Source of the DNA: Deltaproteobacteria bacterium
Lineage (GTDB): Bacteria; Myxococcota_A; Polyangia; Haliangiales; SHYZ01
NCBI GenBank assembly: GCA_016210055.1
Contig: JACQUZ010000093.1
Location: 1 to 41,321, forward strand
Length of the DNA stretch: 41,321 bases
Direction of reading: 5' to 3'
Positions 23,132 to 31,534 of the stretch are shown here, piece by piece. The notes under the pieces are model-generated. The model did no database searches, had not been told where the DNA came from, and saw nothing but the letters and a program-made list of their open reading frames with translations. Numbering within the stretch: position 1 is the first letter of the stretch; every line of letters begins with the position of its first letter. A program made the translations under genes and the position numbers.

Positions 23132-24955
23132 ATGACCAAGACGCTCCCAAGCTGGGCAGACGAGCTTCGTCGCCGCTACTTGCGCGGTGAGGCCTCGCTC
23201 TTCGTGCTCCATGGCAACGTGCACGACACGATCCTCTCGGGCGGCAACCTCTCCAGCGTGTCCGACTTCCTCTCGCACTCCGTGCTCGAGAAGAAAGACA
23301 TCCTCATCCGCTACAACGTCTCGACCGGCTGCCGCTTCGTGCGCAAAACGGGCAAGATCGATGCGCTCGAGGAGCTCCTGCTCCAGCGCTCGCCCGAAAA
23401 GGTCCTCCCGGTATTGGAACGGCTCCTCTATCTTGGCAACAACGTCGGGCTGATCGTAGAGCATGCGGAGATGGTGGCCCCAGCCGGCGACGTCACGTTC
23501 TTCTCAGAGCAGGACCGGATGTCGGTGGTGACCTTGCAGCGCTGGTCCCTTGCGAGAGAGCTCGAGGCTTCGGACAACGTGGTCCTGCTCCTCACTGAAG
23601 TACCCTCCGAGCTCCACCCCAAGATCGTAGCCAATCCACGCGTCGCAGCGGTGCGGATACCCATGCCCACGCTCGACGAGCGCCGGGAGATCGTCAGGCA
23701 TGTAAACCCCACCCTCGACCCAGGGTGGGTCGATTGCCTAGCGGACATCACGTCGGGGCTGAAAGGCGTGCAGATCAAGTCGATCCTGTCCCCGCCCCCG
23801 CCTGGCGAGGAAGATGCCGAATCGCGCTTTCGATTCATCAAATCCCTCGTCGGAGACGAGGGGCGCGCGCGCAAGCTCGCTGCCTTGACCCAAGGCATGT
23901 CGCGAGAGGAAATCCAGGATCTCATCGGCGTGAAGGCTCCCGCCGGGAATGGGGTCGAGAAGAGCAGCGCGCTCGACGACGTCTTGCGCCTGATATCCAA
24001 GCGCAAGCGGGAGACCATCGAGCGAGAATGCTTCGGGCTCATCGAGTTCGTCGACAGCGCCCATGATTTTGGCGTCGTGGGCGGAATCGAGGAGGTGAAG
24101 AAGGAGCTGTCCCTCGTCGCCAAAAACATTCGAGAGGGGCGCCGGAGCCGCGTCCCGATGGGGTTTCTCTTTACAGGCCCCATGGGCACCGGAAAGACGT
24201 TCGTGGCCGAGGCGTTCGTCAAGGAGAGCGGACTTACGGGGATCAAGCTCAAGAACTTCCGGTCCAAGTGGGTCGGCGCAACGGAGTCGAACCTCGAGCG
24301 CATCCTGGGCGTCGTTCAAGGCATCGGCAACGTGGTCGTCATTATCGACGAAGCGGACCGCTCTTTCGGCTCGGGCGGCGACGAGGGTGACGGGGACGGT
24401 GGCACGTCATCGCGGGTGGTGGCGCGCATCAAGGAGTTCATGAGCGACACCTCAAACCGCGGGCGCGTGCTCTTTGTCCTGATGACCAATCGGCCAGACA
24501 AGCTGGACATCGACATCAAGCGGGCCGGCCGCCTCGATCGGAAGATCCCGTTCCTTTATCCCCAATCCGCTGAAGAGGTCGAGCACGTCCTCCTCGCACT
24601 GGTACGAAAGCACCGGCTCAAGACCAATGTCGAATTCCCGCGCGATCGCGAGGCGCTCTCGGCGCACATCGTGGGTTACTCGAACGCCGATTTCGAAGCG
24701 CTTGTGCTCCTGGCGCACGACCGTGCCCTTGAGAAAGGGGAGACCGATCCCACGCTCGCCCTCGAGCACTTCCAGCAGGCGATTGGCGACTATCTCCCCT
24801 CTCGCGACGTCGAGATGCTCGAGTACATGGAGCTCCTCGCCGTATTTGAGGCCTCGAATCGACGCATGTTGCCGGCCAAGTACGCGGGGATGACGGTAGA
24901 CGATCTTCAACAGCGCCTGGCCCAGCTCAAGCTCTCGTGCGCCGGGCGACGGTAA
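23132..24955 (+). CDS. AAA-family ATPase with degenerate N-terminal AAA-like domain, PspA partner
   Basis: A 607-residue cytoplasmic ATPase. Residues 1-220 look like a degenerate AAA module lacking a Walker [12 protein letters not shown], a LIVEHAE strand, and [14 protein letters not shown] followed by [14 protein letters not shown]. An active classical AAA module follows: Walker A GPMGTGKT at 349-356, Walker [11 protein letters not shown] with Asp406-Glu407, sensor 1 [12 protein letters not shown] and arginine-finger-like [12 protein letters not shown] Gly/Asp-rich loop lies just after Walker B. An active module behind an inactive one recalls Ycf46-like ATPases. No SD is clear, so coupling to pspA (9 bp upstream) is likely. 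It probably remodels PspA polymers or another membrane-linked substrate; this is inferred from context. Confidence 0.88.
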   Translation: MTKTLPSWADELRRRYLRGEASLFVLHGNVHDTILSGGNLSSVSDFLSHSVLEKKDILIRYNVSTGCRFVRKTGKIDALEELLLQRSPEKVLPVLERLLYLGNNVGLIVEHAEMVAPAGDVTFFSEQDRMSVVTLQRWSLARELEASDNVVLLLTEVPSELHPKIVANPRVAAVRIPMPTLDERREIVRHVNPTLDPGWVDCLADITSGLKGVQIKSILSPPPPGEEDAESRFRFIKSLVGDEGRARKLAALTQGMSREEIQDLIGVKAPAGNGVEKSSALDDVLRLISKRKRETIERECFGLIEFVDSAHDFGVVGGIEEVKKELSLVAKNIREGRRSRVPMGFLFTGPMGTGKTFVAEAFVKESGLTGIKLKNFRSKWVGATESNLERILGVVQGIGNVVVIIDEADRSFGSGGDEGDGDGGTSSRVVARIKEFMSDTSNRGRVLFVLMTNRPDKLDIDIKRAGRLDRKIPFLYPQSAEEVEHVLLALVRKHRLKTNVEFPRDREALSAHIVGYSNADFEALVLLAHDRALEKGETDPTLALEHFQQAIGDYLPSRDVEMLEYMELLAVFEASNRRMLPAKYAGMTVDDLQQRLAQLKLSCAGRR

Positions 24956-24984
24956 CGGTTTTCCTGAACGGAAAGGATGCGTCA

Positions 24985-25437
24985 ATGATGGACCTTTTCC
25001 CCGAAATCGAGATCCAGAAGGACCAGGCGGAAGCCATCGCGCGCGGCCTTTACGCGGTGGCGCGGGCCGATGGGAGCATCCACGAGCGCGAGGCAGCGCT
25101 CATCTCCGAGTTCTTTTCATCAACCGTCGAACGCGCGTCTGATCTTGGCGCTCTCGAGCGAGCCCCAGCGATCGAGCCCGCGACCCTGGCGCTCCTCCTC
25201 CCTTCGCCTGAGCTGAGGCGCCTCTTTATCAAGACAGCGTTCCTTCTGGCGTACGTCGACAACGCGTACGGGGGTGGAGAAGCCGGGGTGATCGGCGAGT
25301 TTGCCAAGGCCCTAGCGATTGGCGAGGCCGAGCTCTCCAGGATGGAGGTCCAGGTCAAGGAGTATCTCCTTTCGCAGCTCTCCCACCTCTCGAATATCGA
25401 AGCGGCAGCGCAGGTCGCGAAGGAGATTAAGGTATAG
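24985..25437 (+). CDS. TerB-like tellurite-resistance/membrane-stress domain protein
   Basis: A 150-residue helical protein with the TerB layout: a first segment ARGLYAVARADGSIHEREAA that has the family's Asp/Glu metal-site pattern, a central AFLLAYVDNAYGGGEAGVI repeat of the same pattern, and a C-terminal helix. TerB domains bind divalent metal and occur with membrane-stress and chemical-defence genes. GAAAGGA 8 bp upstream selects ATG 24985 rather than a longer frame that overlaps the ATPase. It is the third gene of the pspA operon. Its 3' end overlaps the convergent L,D-transpeptidase gene by 11 bp, and no terminator is seen. Confidence 0.78.
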   Translation: MMDLFPEIEIQKDQAEAIARGLYAVARADGSIHEREAALISEFFSSTVERASDLGALERAPAIEPATLALLLPSPELRRLFIKTAFLLAYVDNAYGGGEAGVIGEFAKALAIGEAELSRMEVQVKEYLLSQLSHLSNIEAAAQVAKEIKV

Positions 25438-26884
25438 GGAGCGCGTCCCGGGATCCGGCATCCTCACTCCCTGCGTCGGTTTCGGAGGGAGGGATCGGAG
25501 CGATCGGTGCCGCCACCAATCCGGCTGCCACGCGAGCTTCGAACACGCGTTTCGCGTAGCCCTGGAATTCGGGCTGCGGCACTTCCTTGCTACGAATTCG
25601 CACCATCGAGCCCGGCATTTCAACGACCCCGTGCGCCATGGACCACCCTGGAGGAACGTCTGGAGTGGCCCAAAAATAGAGCGCACGAGCGTCCTTGGGC
25701 GAGAGGTTCACGCAGCCGTGGCTGCGCGGCTCCCCGAATCGGTCGTGCCAGTACGCGGTGTGAAAGGCCAAGTCCTTGGCGAAAAACATCGTCCAGGGAA
25801 CCGTCGCCACGCTGTAGGGTTGCTCGTCCCCCATTTGCCCGTTCATGTCCGTCTCGGCGAACTTGATCCATATGCGGTAGATCCCCGGCGCAGTGGGCCA
25901 CCTGGGGTTTCCCGTTGACACCATTGTGGCGTAGACCGGCATTGTGCCCTCGTACGCGACGAGGACCTGTTCATCTAGGTCGACGTCGAGCCACCGCTCC
26001 ACTCCAAGCAACCCCGCTGGCGGTTGTGTCACCCGGGCTACATGCATGTCCGAGGCGGTCACCCACTCACCGTCGCCGATTCGAATCCAGGAACCGTCAG
26101 GCGTTGCATCGAGCACGGAAACAATCGCCCGCTGCGGTAGCTTGCGCGCGAGCGGCGCCTTGGGATCGGGCAGGCTCCGCACCTCCACCGGCTCGGCGAG
26201 CCTCTTTCTCCCCTGGACCCAGGCGAACGGCGGCGTGGGCGCCCCATCTGCATCCAGGCGCACACCTTCAAGAGCAGAAGGCTCATGGACGGAGATCTTG
26301 CTCGCTTCGATCAGCTCTCCGCTCGAGGTCTTCCAAAACCGTCTTCCTCCCGCGCGTAGCTCCTGCTCGCGACGGACGGTCACGGACCCCGCGAGCATTC
26401 GACCAGGCCTTCCCGCAAGCACGGCCGCCGCGTTGCGATAAGCGCGCGCCCCTTTTCCGACGACCTTGCCGTACACGCCAGGGAGGAGCTCATTCGGCTT
26501 GAGCTTGGGCAACTCAACCGCGTAAGGGGGCTTTCCCGTTGGCTGAAGATAGCGGTCGCATACCCACCCGCGCGGGTCGATTTCGATCCAACGGGCGCAG
26601 TCGTGGTCGGTTCCCGGAGCCCACCGTCTCCACGACACGTGCGTGTCCGCTGCCACGGTACCAATCGGCTTGGCGTCGGCCTTGGGGTGAAGCCTCACCA
26701 CGATCGAGCGCCTCAGCCTGAGGGAGATGATTTCGGGGCCAAAGGCGGGGACGGAAGGCGCGGCATCGGCGGGATGGGACGAGGCGCCTTCGGCTGGCGC
26801 CGCGTCGGTCTCCGCCTGAGGTGCCCCCGCCGTAGAACAGGCGGCGATCCACGAGACCAAGCCCGCTATCCATGCGCGCGCCAT
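25427..26884 (-). CDS. L,D-transpeptidase (YkuD) lipoprotein
   Basis: A 485-residue envelope protein. A signal of about 16 residues ends in a lipobox-like IAAC. An Ala/Pro-rich linker leads to an SH3-like region (about 50-115) and a second one (about 240-290). The YkuD catalytic domain lies at about 310-445, with His375 and SHGCVNL (His389, catalytic Cys391). Family members form 3-3 cross-links in peptidoglycan or attach proteins to it. The C-terminus is a low-complexity Ala/Pro/Asp tail. ATG 26884 is the only start that opens on a signal; the frame is open further upstream through the tandem repeat but is not coding-like there. The ribosome site is weak. Confidence 0.88.
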   Translation of the reverse strand: MARAWIAGLVSWIAACSTAGAPQAETDAAPAEGASSHPADAAPSVPAFGPEIISLRLRRSIVVRLHPKADAKPIGTVAADTHVSWRRWAPGTDHDCARWIEIDPRGWVCDRYLQPTGKPPYAVELPKLKPNELLPGVYGKVVGKGARAYRNAAAVLAGRPGRMLAGSVTVRREQELRAGGRRFWKTSSGELIEASKISVHEPSALEGVRLDADGAPTPPFAWVQGRKRLAEPVEVRSLPDPKAPLARKLPQRAIVSVLDATPDGSWIRIGDGEWVTASDMHVARVTQPPAGLLGVERWLDVDLDEQVLVAYEGTMPVYATMVSTGNPRWPTAPGIYRIWIKFAETDMNGQMGDEQPYSVATVPWTMFFAKDLAFHTAYWHDRFGEPRSHGCVNLSPKDARALYFWATPDVPPGWSMAHGVVEMPGSMVRIRSKEVPQPEFQGYAKRVFEARVAAGLVAAPIAPIPPSETDAGSEDAGSRDALPIP

Positions 26885-26951
26885 TCGCCAAATCGTACCA
26901 GAGACGACGCATGCCCATTCATTCCCGGTGCCAGGCGACACACGTGGGTCA

Positions 26952-27025
26952 CCGGCAATCGCCGGCGGGCAGCAGAAGCTCGGACGGCTCCGCCGGCAAT
27001 CGCCGGCGGGCAGCAGAAGCTCGGA
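26952..27025. repeat. 33-bp direct repeat in tandem (two copies) with hairpin core
   Basis: Two identical 33-bp copies lie at 26952-26984 and 26993-27025, 41 bp apart. Each contains CCGGC-AATC-GCCGG, a short stem with a 4-base loop; in the second copy the stem extends to 8 bp. The repeat sits in the divergent spacer between the L,D-transpeptidase and the lipoprotein at 27078. It resembles a REP/intergenic palindromic element more than a CRISPR. Confidence 0.85.
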
Positions 27026-27077
27026 AAGCTGCCGGCGTGCGCGCGACTCTTGCAGGTTGTCCAAAGGGGAGGTGACC

Positions 27078-27701
27078 GTGCAACGGTTGTGGATACTCGT
27101 TTTGATCCTAGGTCTGTTTCCGCTCGGATGCGCGGCTGCGCGTGAGGAGTTTCGTCCAACCGAGAGGGCCACGGCGGAAGCTCCAGCCGGCTACACGGCC
27201 GCCATCTATGACATCGTCACAGAGCGCGGGCAGGTTGGGGAGGCAAAGGTCTGGTCCCGCGGAGCGTACCGCGCGAAGGACGGCCGCACGGTCGTGCATG
27301 TGGCCTTCGAGCTCCAAAGCGCGCAAGAAGGGCCGCTGGTTTTGGACTTGCGGCGCACGCGCCTCGACGCGCTCACGGACGGGGGTCGGTACACCTTGGC
27401 CCCTCCCTCGTCGGTGCGCGGCGACGCGGTCGTCCCTCCAGGAGAGGAGCGCCGGGTGGACCTTTACTTCACCGTGCCCGGAGGAATTCACCCGCAAGAT
27501 CTCGACGCGCTGCGGCTCCACTGGACTGCGGTCTCACAGGGCGCCACGTACAGCCAAGTCACTCCTTTCGTTGAGGACGATAGCGCGCGGTACGCGTACT
27601 ACTACACGCCGTTTTACGACCCGTTCCTGTACCACCCCTTCTACCGCCCGCGAATCATCGTGCATCATCGGTATCCGTTTCATCACCACCACGTGTACTG
27701 A
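27078..27701 (+). CDS. Putative lipoprotein with His/Tyr-rich C-terminus
   Basis: A 207-residue protein of unknown function. A lipoprotein signal ends FPLGC (acylated Cys18). The body (about 40-170) looks like an Ig-like beta-domain (VVHVAFELQS, LVLDLRRTRLD, RRVDLYFTVPGG). The last 45 residues are rich in Tyr, Phe, Pro and His (RYAYYYTPFYDPF, then a final HHHH), which might bind metal. GGGGAGG 4 bp before GTG 27078 fixes the start. The N-terminus resembles the short lipoprotein frame at 20705-20830. It is followed after 26 bp by the BON-SRPBCC protein, probably in one operon. Confidence 0.75.
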   Translation: MQRLWILVLILGLFPLGCAAAREEFRPTERATAEAPAGYTAAIYDIVTERGQVGEAKVWSRGAYRAKDGRTVVHVAFELQSAQEGPLVLDLRRTRLDALTDGGRYTLAPPSSVRGDAVVPPGEERRVDLYFTVPGGIHPQDLDALRLHWTAVSQGATYSQVTPFVEDDSARYAYYYTPFYDPFLYHPFYRPRIIVHHRYPFHHHHVY

Positions 27702-27727
27702 ACGAGGCGAGAGGGCGGAGGATAAAG

Positions 27728-28885
27728 ATGCAACCAATAAGGAAGAACAGGGCGGGTGGCTTGTGGAGCTTGGGTGTCGGCGCGGGGCTCATGTACTTCC
27801 TCGACCCCGACCGGGGAAAACGGCGGCGAAGCTCGGCGCGCGGCCGGATCGAACGCTCGCTCCACGACCTCAGAGACAACGTCGATGCAGGAATTCGCGA
27901 CCTGCGCCATCGCGCAATCGGAACAGTGGCCAAGGCGCGCGCCGTTGTCTCGCCCGAGCGAGTTCCCGACAAGGTGCTCGCGGAAAGGGTACGATCCGCG
28001 ATCGGCCGGGACTTGTCACATCCGAAGTGGGTGGAGGTAACGGCCCAAGATGGGGTGGTCAGGCTCCATGGGCAGGCGCTCGCGGACGAAATCGCCCGTG
28101 TCGTCCAATGCGCCGAGGACGTCAGGGGCGTGAAGAGCGTCGTCAATGAGCTTCGCGCCTACACGGGTGTTCCCGAGGGGCAGCCACTGGCGAGGCGGCG
28201 GAAGCGTGTCCCCGAGTTGCTACAGGTCAACTGGACGCCCGGCGTGCGCATCCTCGTTGGTAGTGCGGGCGTGGTGCTGTCGCTCGCCGGCATTCGGCGC
28301 GGTGGCCTGGCCCGCGCCCCCCTCTCCGTGGTTGGCGCAGGCATGTTCGCTCGGGCGGTCACCAACATGCCGCTCAAGCGCATCATTGGGCTGGGCGCGG
28401 AACGACGTGGGATTTCGTTTCACAAGACGTTCGAGGTCAAGGCGCCCATTGACCAGGTGTTTGACTTCTGGTCGCACTTCGAGAATTTCCCCCGCTTCAT
28501 GGAACATGTCCGCGAGGTCACCGTTAAGGACGGCGTGTCCCACTGGAAGGTCGCGGGTCCTTTAGGGACTGTCGTCGAATGGGATGCCGAGGTGACCGAG
28601 CTCGTTCCGCGACAAGTCTTCGCGTGGAGGACGCTTCCCCAGGCGAAGGTGGGGCACGAGGGCATCGTTCATTTCGAGGAGACCCCCCAGAAGACCACTC
28701 GCCTCGATATCCGCCTTTCCTACAATCCGCCAGGAGGCGCGGTCGGTCACGTCGTGGCGTCGCTCTTCCACGCGGATCCCAAGTCGGCCCTGGACGACGA
28801 CATGGTTCGCTTGAAGTCCCTGCTCGAGCGCGGCAAGGCGACTGCCCACGGCGAGACCGTGACCCGCGACGAGCTTGCGACTTGA
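27728..28885 (+). CDS. BON-domain and SRPBCC (polyketide cyclase/START-like) membrane protein
   Basis: A 385-residue protein. Residues 10-24 are a glycine-rich hydrophobic segment followed by DPDRGKRRR, as in YtxH-like proteins. A BON domain lies at about 80-140 (VRSAIGRDLSHPKWVEVTAQ, GVVRLHGQAL, GVKSVVNELR). Short hydrophobic segments at about 175-215 look like a membrane hairpin. A SRPBCC domain at about 232-370 begins KTFEVKAPIDQVFDFWSHFE and includes VVEWDAEVTELVPRQVFAWR. Proteins with this arrangement are common in envelope-stress loci, but the function is not established. GGAGGATAAAG precedes ATG 27728. Its TGA overlaps a possible upstream ATG of the heptose isomerase gene. Confidence 0.83.
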   Translation: MQPIRKNRAGGLWSLGVGAGLMYFLDPDRGKRRRSSARGRIERSLHDLRDNVDAGIRDLRHRAIGTVAKARAVVSPERVPDKVLAERVRSAIGRDLSHPKWVEVTAQDGVVRLHGQALADEIARVVQCAEDVRGVKSVVNELRAYTGVPEGQPLARRRKRVPELLQVNWTPGVRILVGSAGVVLSLAGIRRGGLARAPLSVVGAGMFARAVTNMPLKRIIGLGAERRGISFHKTFEVKAPIDQVFDFWSHFENFPRFMEHVREVTVKDGVSHWKVAGPLGTVVEWDAEVTELVPRQVFAWRTLPQAKVGHEGIVHFEETPQKTTRLDIRLSYNPPGGAVGHVVASLFHADPKSALDDDMVRLKSLLERGKATAHGETVTRDELAT

Positions 28886-28971
28886 TGCCTCGCCTTAAGT
28901 CCGAAACACGGACTCAATCCTCTGGTCGGCGCTGGGTTACAATCCATGCTGCGACAATCCCGGAGGAGCGC

Positions 28972-29535
28972 TTGATCGACATCAGGAGGTCCATCGAAGA
29001 GCACCTAGCGGTGATTTCCGAAGTCGTGCACCTCGTGCCAGACATCGAGCGCGCGGCCGAGCGGCTCGTGGCCTGCCTCCGTGCCGGAAGGAAGATCTGC
29101 TTTGCGGGCAACGGTGGCAGCGCCGCAGACGCACAGCACCTGGCGGCGGAGCTCGTGGGCAGGTTTGAACGACAACGCCAGGGCCTGGGAGCCATTGCCC
29201 TCACGACCGACACGTCCATTCTGACCGCCGTCGGAAACGACTTTGGGTTCGATAAGGTCTTTTCTCGCCAGGTGGAGGCCCTTTGCGTGCCCGGCGATGC
29301 GCTCGTGGCCATTTCCACGTCGGGCAACAGCCCGAACATCCTAGCGGCAGTTGAAGTGGCCAGGGGCATGGGTGTCCTTGCCATCGGTCTCACAGGCAGC
29401 TCTGGGGGCAAGCTGCTGGAAGCCGCCGACCTATGCATCTGCGTGCCGTCCTCGAGGACTTCCCGCATTCAGGAAGGGCACTGCCTCATCGGTCACATGA
29501 TATGCGATTGGATTGAATCGGCGATGATTGCCTAA
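28972..29535 (+). CDS. gmhA: Phosphoheptose isomerase (sedoheptulose-7-phosphate isomerase)
   Basis: A 187-residue SIS-fold enzyme converting sedoheptulose-7-phosphate to D-glycero-D-manno-heptose-7-phosphate, the first step of nucleotide-heptose synthesis. Family signatures are FAGNGGSAADAQHLAAELVG, TTDTSILTAVGND, ISTSGNSPNI and QEGHCLIGHMICD. Start TTG 28972 is chosen because GGAGGAG lies just upstream and the length equals typical GmhA; ATG 28885, in frame and overlapping the preceding stop, would add 29 unrelated residues. A good -10 (TACAAT, 28938-28943) without a clear -35 lies in that segment. It converges on the glycosyltransferase gene and completes the heptose pathway whose other genes lie at 35194-38245. 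Confidence 0.9.
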   Translation: MIDIRRSIEEHLAVISEVVHLVPDIERAAERLVACLRAGRKICFAGNGGSAADAQHLAAELVGRFERQRQGLGAIALTTDTSILTAVGNDFGFDKVFSRQVEALCVPGDALVAISTSGNSPNILAAVEVARGMGVLAIGLTGSSGGKLLEAADLCICVPSSRTSRIQEGHCLIGHMICDWIESAMIA

Positions 29536-29540
29536 GATCA

Positions 29541-30545
29541 TTAAATCAGCTTCAAGTATTGGAAGGCGTTGGTCAACACGTGCTCGCTCGTGAAGTTGTT
29601 ACGAATCTTCTCCTGTCCGGCCGTGATGATCTGCTTGCGCGCCTCTTCGTGCTCCAAGTAATAGATCAGCAGCTCCCGAAGCTCATCGAGAGTATTGAAC
29701 ACGACCTTCTCCTTGCCAGGAACTAGGTAGCCGTCCGCTTGAGGGAAATGCTCGGTGATGGGCAAGGCCCCGCAGAGCAACGCCTTTGCTTCCCGGTTCT
29801 TGTTGTGCATTGGGAACTTGGATCCGCTGGCCGAGCTGTGGGTGCATTGGCATATCTTCGAGCGATTCAAGAGCTCCACGTATTGGTCGACGCGCAGGCC
29901 GTCAAAAGCACCACCTTGGATGAAGACGGTGTAATCGTCGGGCAAGTCGAGCAGCACCCGCCGAAGCTGGCCCCGGTAGTCCTTCTCCAGGTTACTGCCC
30001 GTGAACGACACCGACACGTCACGGCTAAGCCCCCAGTCCTCTAGACGGGAAGGGCACGGCACGAAGCTCCAATAGCAGGGAATGCCCTCCTTATCGCAGA
30101 ACTCCTTCATTGCGTGGCCATACGTAATGACCGCGTCGCATTGGCGCGCCAGCTTGATGTAGAAGTCCAAGGGACCACCGCAGCTCTCGGCGTCGTGAAG
30201 GATCTTAACCGCATTCAGCTTGCGCCATTCCTGGTAATCGGTGATGCTGCGTCCCGCCGGATCGAGCGAGTAGACGCACCTCCGATGGCCAGCGGCGTAG
30301 AGGTTGGAGCTGTGAAGCACGACATTGTAGCCGCCGACGACCATGTCTTCAAAGAAGCGCTGAGTGCTGGACAAGTAGGCAAATCGCCGCCCGTGCCCCA
30401 TCCAGAAAGCGGACTCGTCCCGTTCCGTTGCGCTCCCCAGGATGTAGAACTGCGGATCCGGATCCAGCGCAAGGATACCGCTAGCGCACTCCGACAGCTC
30501 TGGCCCAGTCCATCCCGCCCAGCATATCTTGAGTACCACGTTCAC
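29541..30545 (-). CDS. Glycosyltransferase, CgeB-like (GT1-type C-terminal domain)
   Basis: A 334-residue cytoplasmic sugar transferase, last gene of the long leftward sugar operon. The C-terminal half has the CgeB/Glyco_trans_1_2 features: SVSFTGSNLEKDYRGQLRRV, LLNRSKICQCTHS, then KNREAKALLCGALPITEHFP with the sugar-nucleotide-binding Glu region, and a terminal helix typical of GT-B enzymes. Start is GTG 30545 with GAGGAGGG just upstream. Donor and acceptor are not readable from sequence; the location suggests transfer of the modified heptose made by the cluster. Its end is 5 bp from the convergent gmhA end, with no hairpin. Confidence 0.75.
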   Translation of the reverse strand: MNVVLKICWAGWTGPELSECASGILALDPDPQFYILGSATERDESAFWMGHGRRFAYLSSTQRFFEDMVVGGYNVVLHSSNLYAAGHRRCVYSLDPAGRSITDYQEWRKLNAVKILHDAESCGGPLDFYIKLARQCDAVITYGHAMKEFCDKEGIPCYWSFVPCPSRLEDWGLSRDVSVSFTGSNLEKDYRGQLRRVLLDLPDDYTVFIQGGAFDGLRVDQYVELLNRSKICQCTHSSASGSKFPMHNKNREAKALLCGALPITEHFPQADGYLVPGKEKVVFNTLDELRELLIYYLEHEEARKQIITAGQEKIRNNFTSEHVLTNAFQYLKLI

Positions 30546-30568
30546 CCCTCCTCGTTGAGGTTGTCGGC

Positions 30569-31534
30569 CTAATTCTTTCCCAAGAAGAACGCGTGCCTAG
30601 AGTAGGTCTCCTCAACTTGAACGCGCTCGCCCAAGGGCAATGGGCCCAGCTCGCTGGCCTCCACGTTCTCGAGCACCTCGGCGCGTTTCAACATCCCTGG
30701 AATCGCGGACGCGACGCAGGGGTACGACAGGCAAAACCGCAACGCGACTTGGGCATGCGATTGGGCATCGCCTGCCACGTCGGCAAGAAGCACGCGCGTT
30801 GCGTTAGCCCAGAGCTCGCGCTGCTTTGGCGAATACGTGCTTCGGTGGTCGTCCCGGGAGAACGCAGTGTCCTTGTTGTAGTGTCCGGCCAAGAACCCAA
30901 AGCAAAGAGGCGTGCGGGCAATAATCCCGACCTGAAGCTCCTCGCAAGCCTCGAGCAGCCCACACTCGATGGCGCGCTGGTCGACCATGCTGAAGTTCAC
31001 CTGGATTGACTTGAAGCCGAGCGATCGGACCACAACGAGGCCATCGCTCGGCGAGCGTACAGAGATCCCAATGGCACGCGCCTTGCCCTGCGCGACGAGC
31101 CACGTGAGTGTCTCGAGGACGGACGGGTCGCGAGCGAGCAGGTCGATCGGTGGGCTGTGCAGTTGAAACAGATCCACGTAATCTGTCTGCAATCGCCTAA
31201 GGCTCCCCTCCAATGAACGCGTCAAGTATTCGTGCGAGAAGTCCTGCGGCCCGCCGTGCTCCACGAAACCTGCCTTGGTAGCGAGTACTACCCTGTCACG
31301 ACGACTCTTAAACACCTGGCCAATGAGGTGTTCACTATGGCCGTATCCATACAGGTCGGACGTGTCAAAGAAAGTGACGCCACGATCAAAAGCGATCTCG
31401 AGTGCTGCGCATGACTCCCTGTCGTCGGTCGCCCCATAGGAGGTTGCGCCCCTCGACACGCCGCCGATCCCCCAGGCGCCGAATCCAATCTCCGACACCT
31501 CAAGGCCGGTAGCACCGAGCTTGCGGTACCTCAT
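30569..31534 (-). CDS. Aldo/keto reductase
   Basis: A 321-residue NADPH-dependent TIM-barrel reductase. Motifs: GFGAWGIGG near residue 18, the catalytic Asp and Tyr in FFDTSDLYGYGHSE, the catalytic Lys in VLATKAGF, the active His in DLFQLHSPP, and a C-terminal cofactor segment (AIPGMLKRAEVLEN). Aldo/keto reductases in deoxysugar clusters reduce keto groups of nucleotide-linked sugars, and its position between two sugar-modification genes suggests such a role. Its ATG overlaps the stop of the upstream SDR gene (ATGA), so translation is coupled. Confidence 0.88.
   Translation of the reverse strand: MRYRKLGATGLEVSEIGFGAWGIGGVSRGATSYGATDDRESCAALEIAFDRGVTFFDTSDLYGYGHSEHLIGQVFKSRRDRVVLATKAGFVEHGGPQDFSHEYLTRSLEGSLRRLQTDYVDLFQLHSPPIDLLARDPSVLETLTWLVAQGKARAIGISVRSPSDGLVVVRSLGFKSIQVNFSMVDQRAIECGLLEACEELQVGIIARTPLCFGFLAGHYNKDTAFSRDDHRSTYSPKQRELWANATRVLLADVAGDAQSHAQVALRFCLSYPCVASAIPGMLKRAEVLENVEASELGPLPLGERVQVEETYSRHAFFLGKN

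Noticed and set aside
22448..23464. 338-codon Leu-rich minus-strand frame opposite pspA
   Set aside because: Its Leu/Glu/Val-rich composition is the complement of coiled-coil codons; PspA features on the plus strand are decisive.
26952..27025. CRISPR-like pair of 33-bp repeats
   Set aside because: Only two copies with an 8-bp spacer and no cas genes; treated as an intergenic palindromic repeat.
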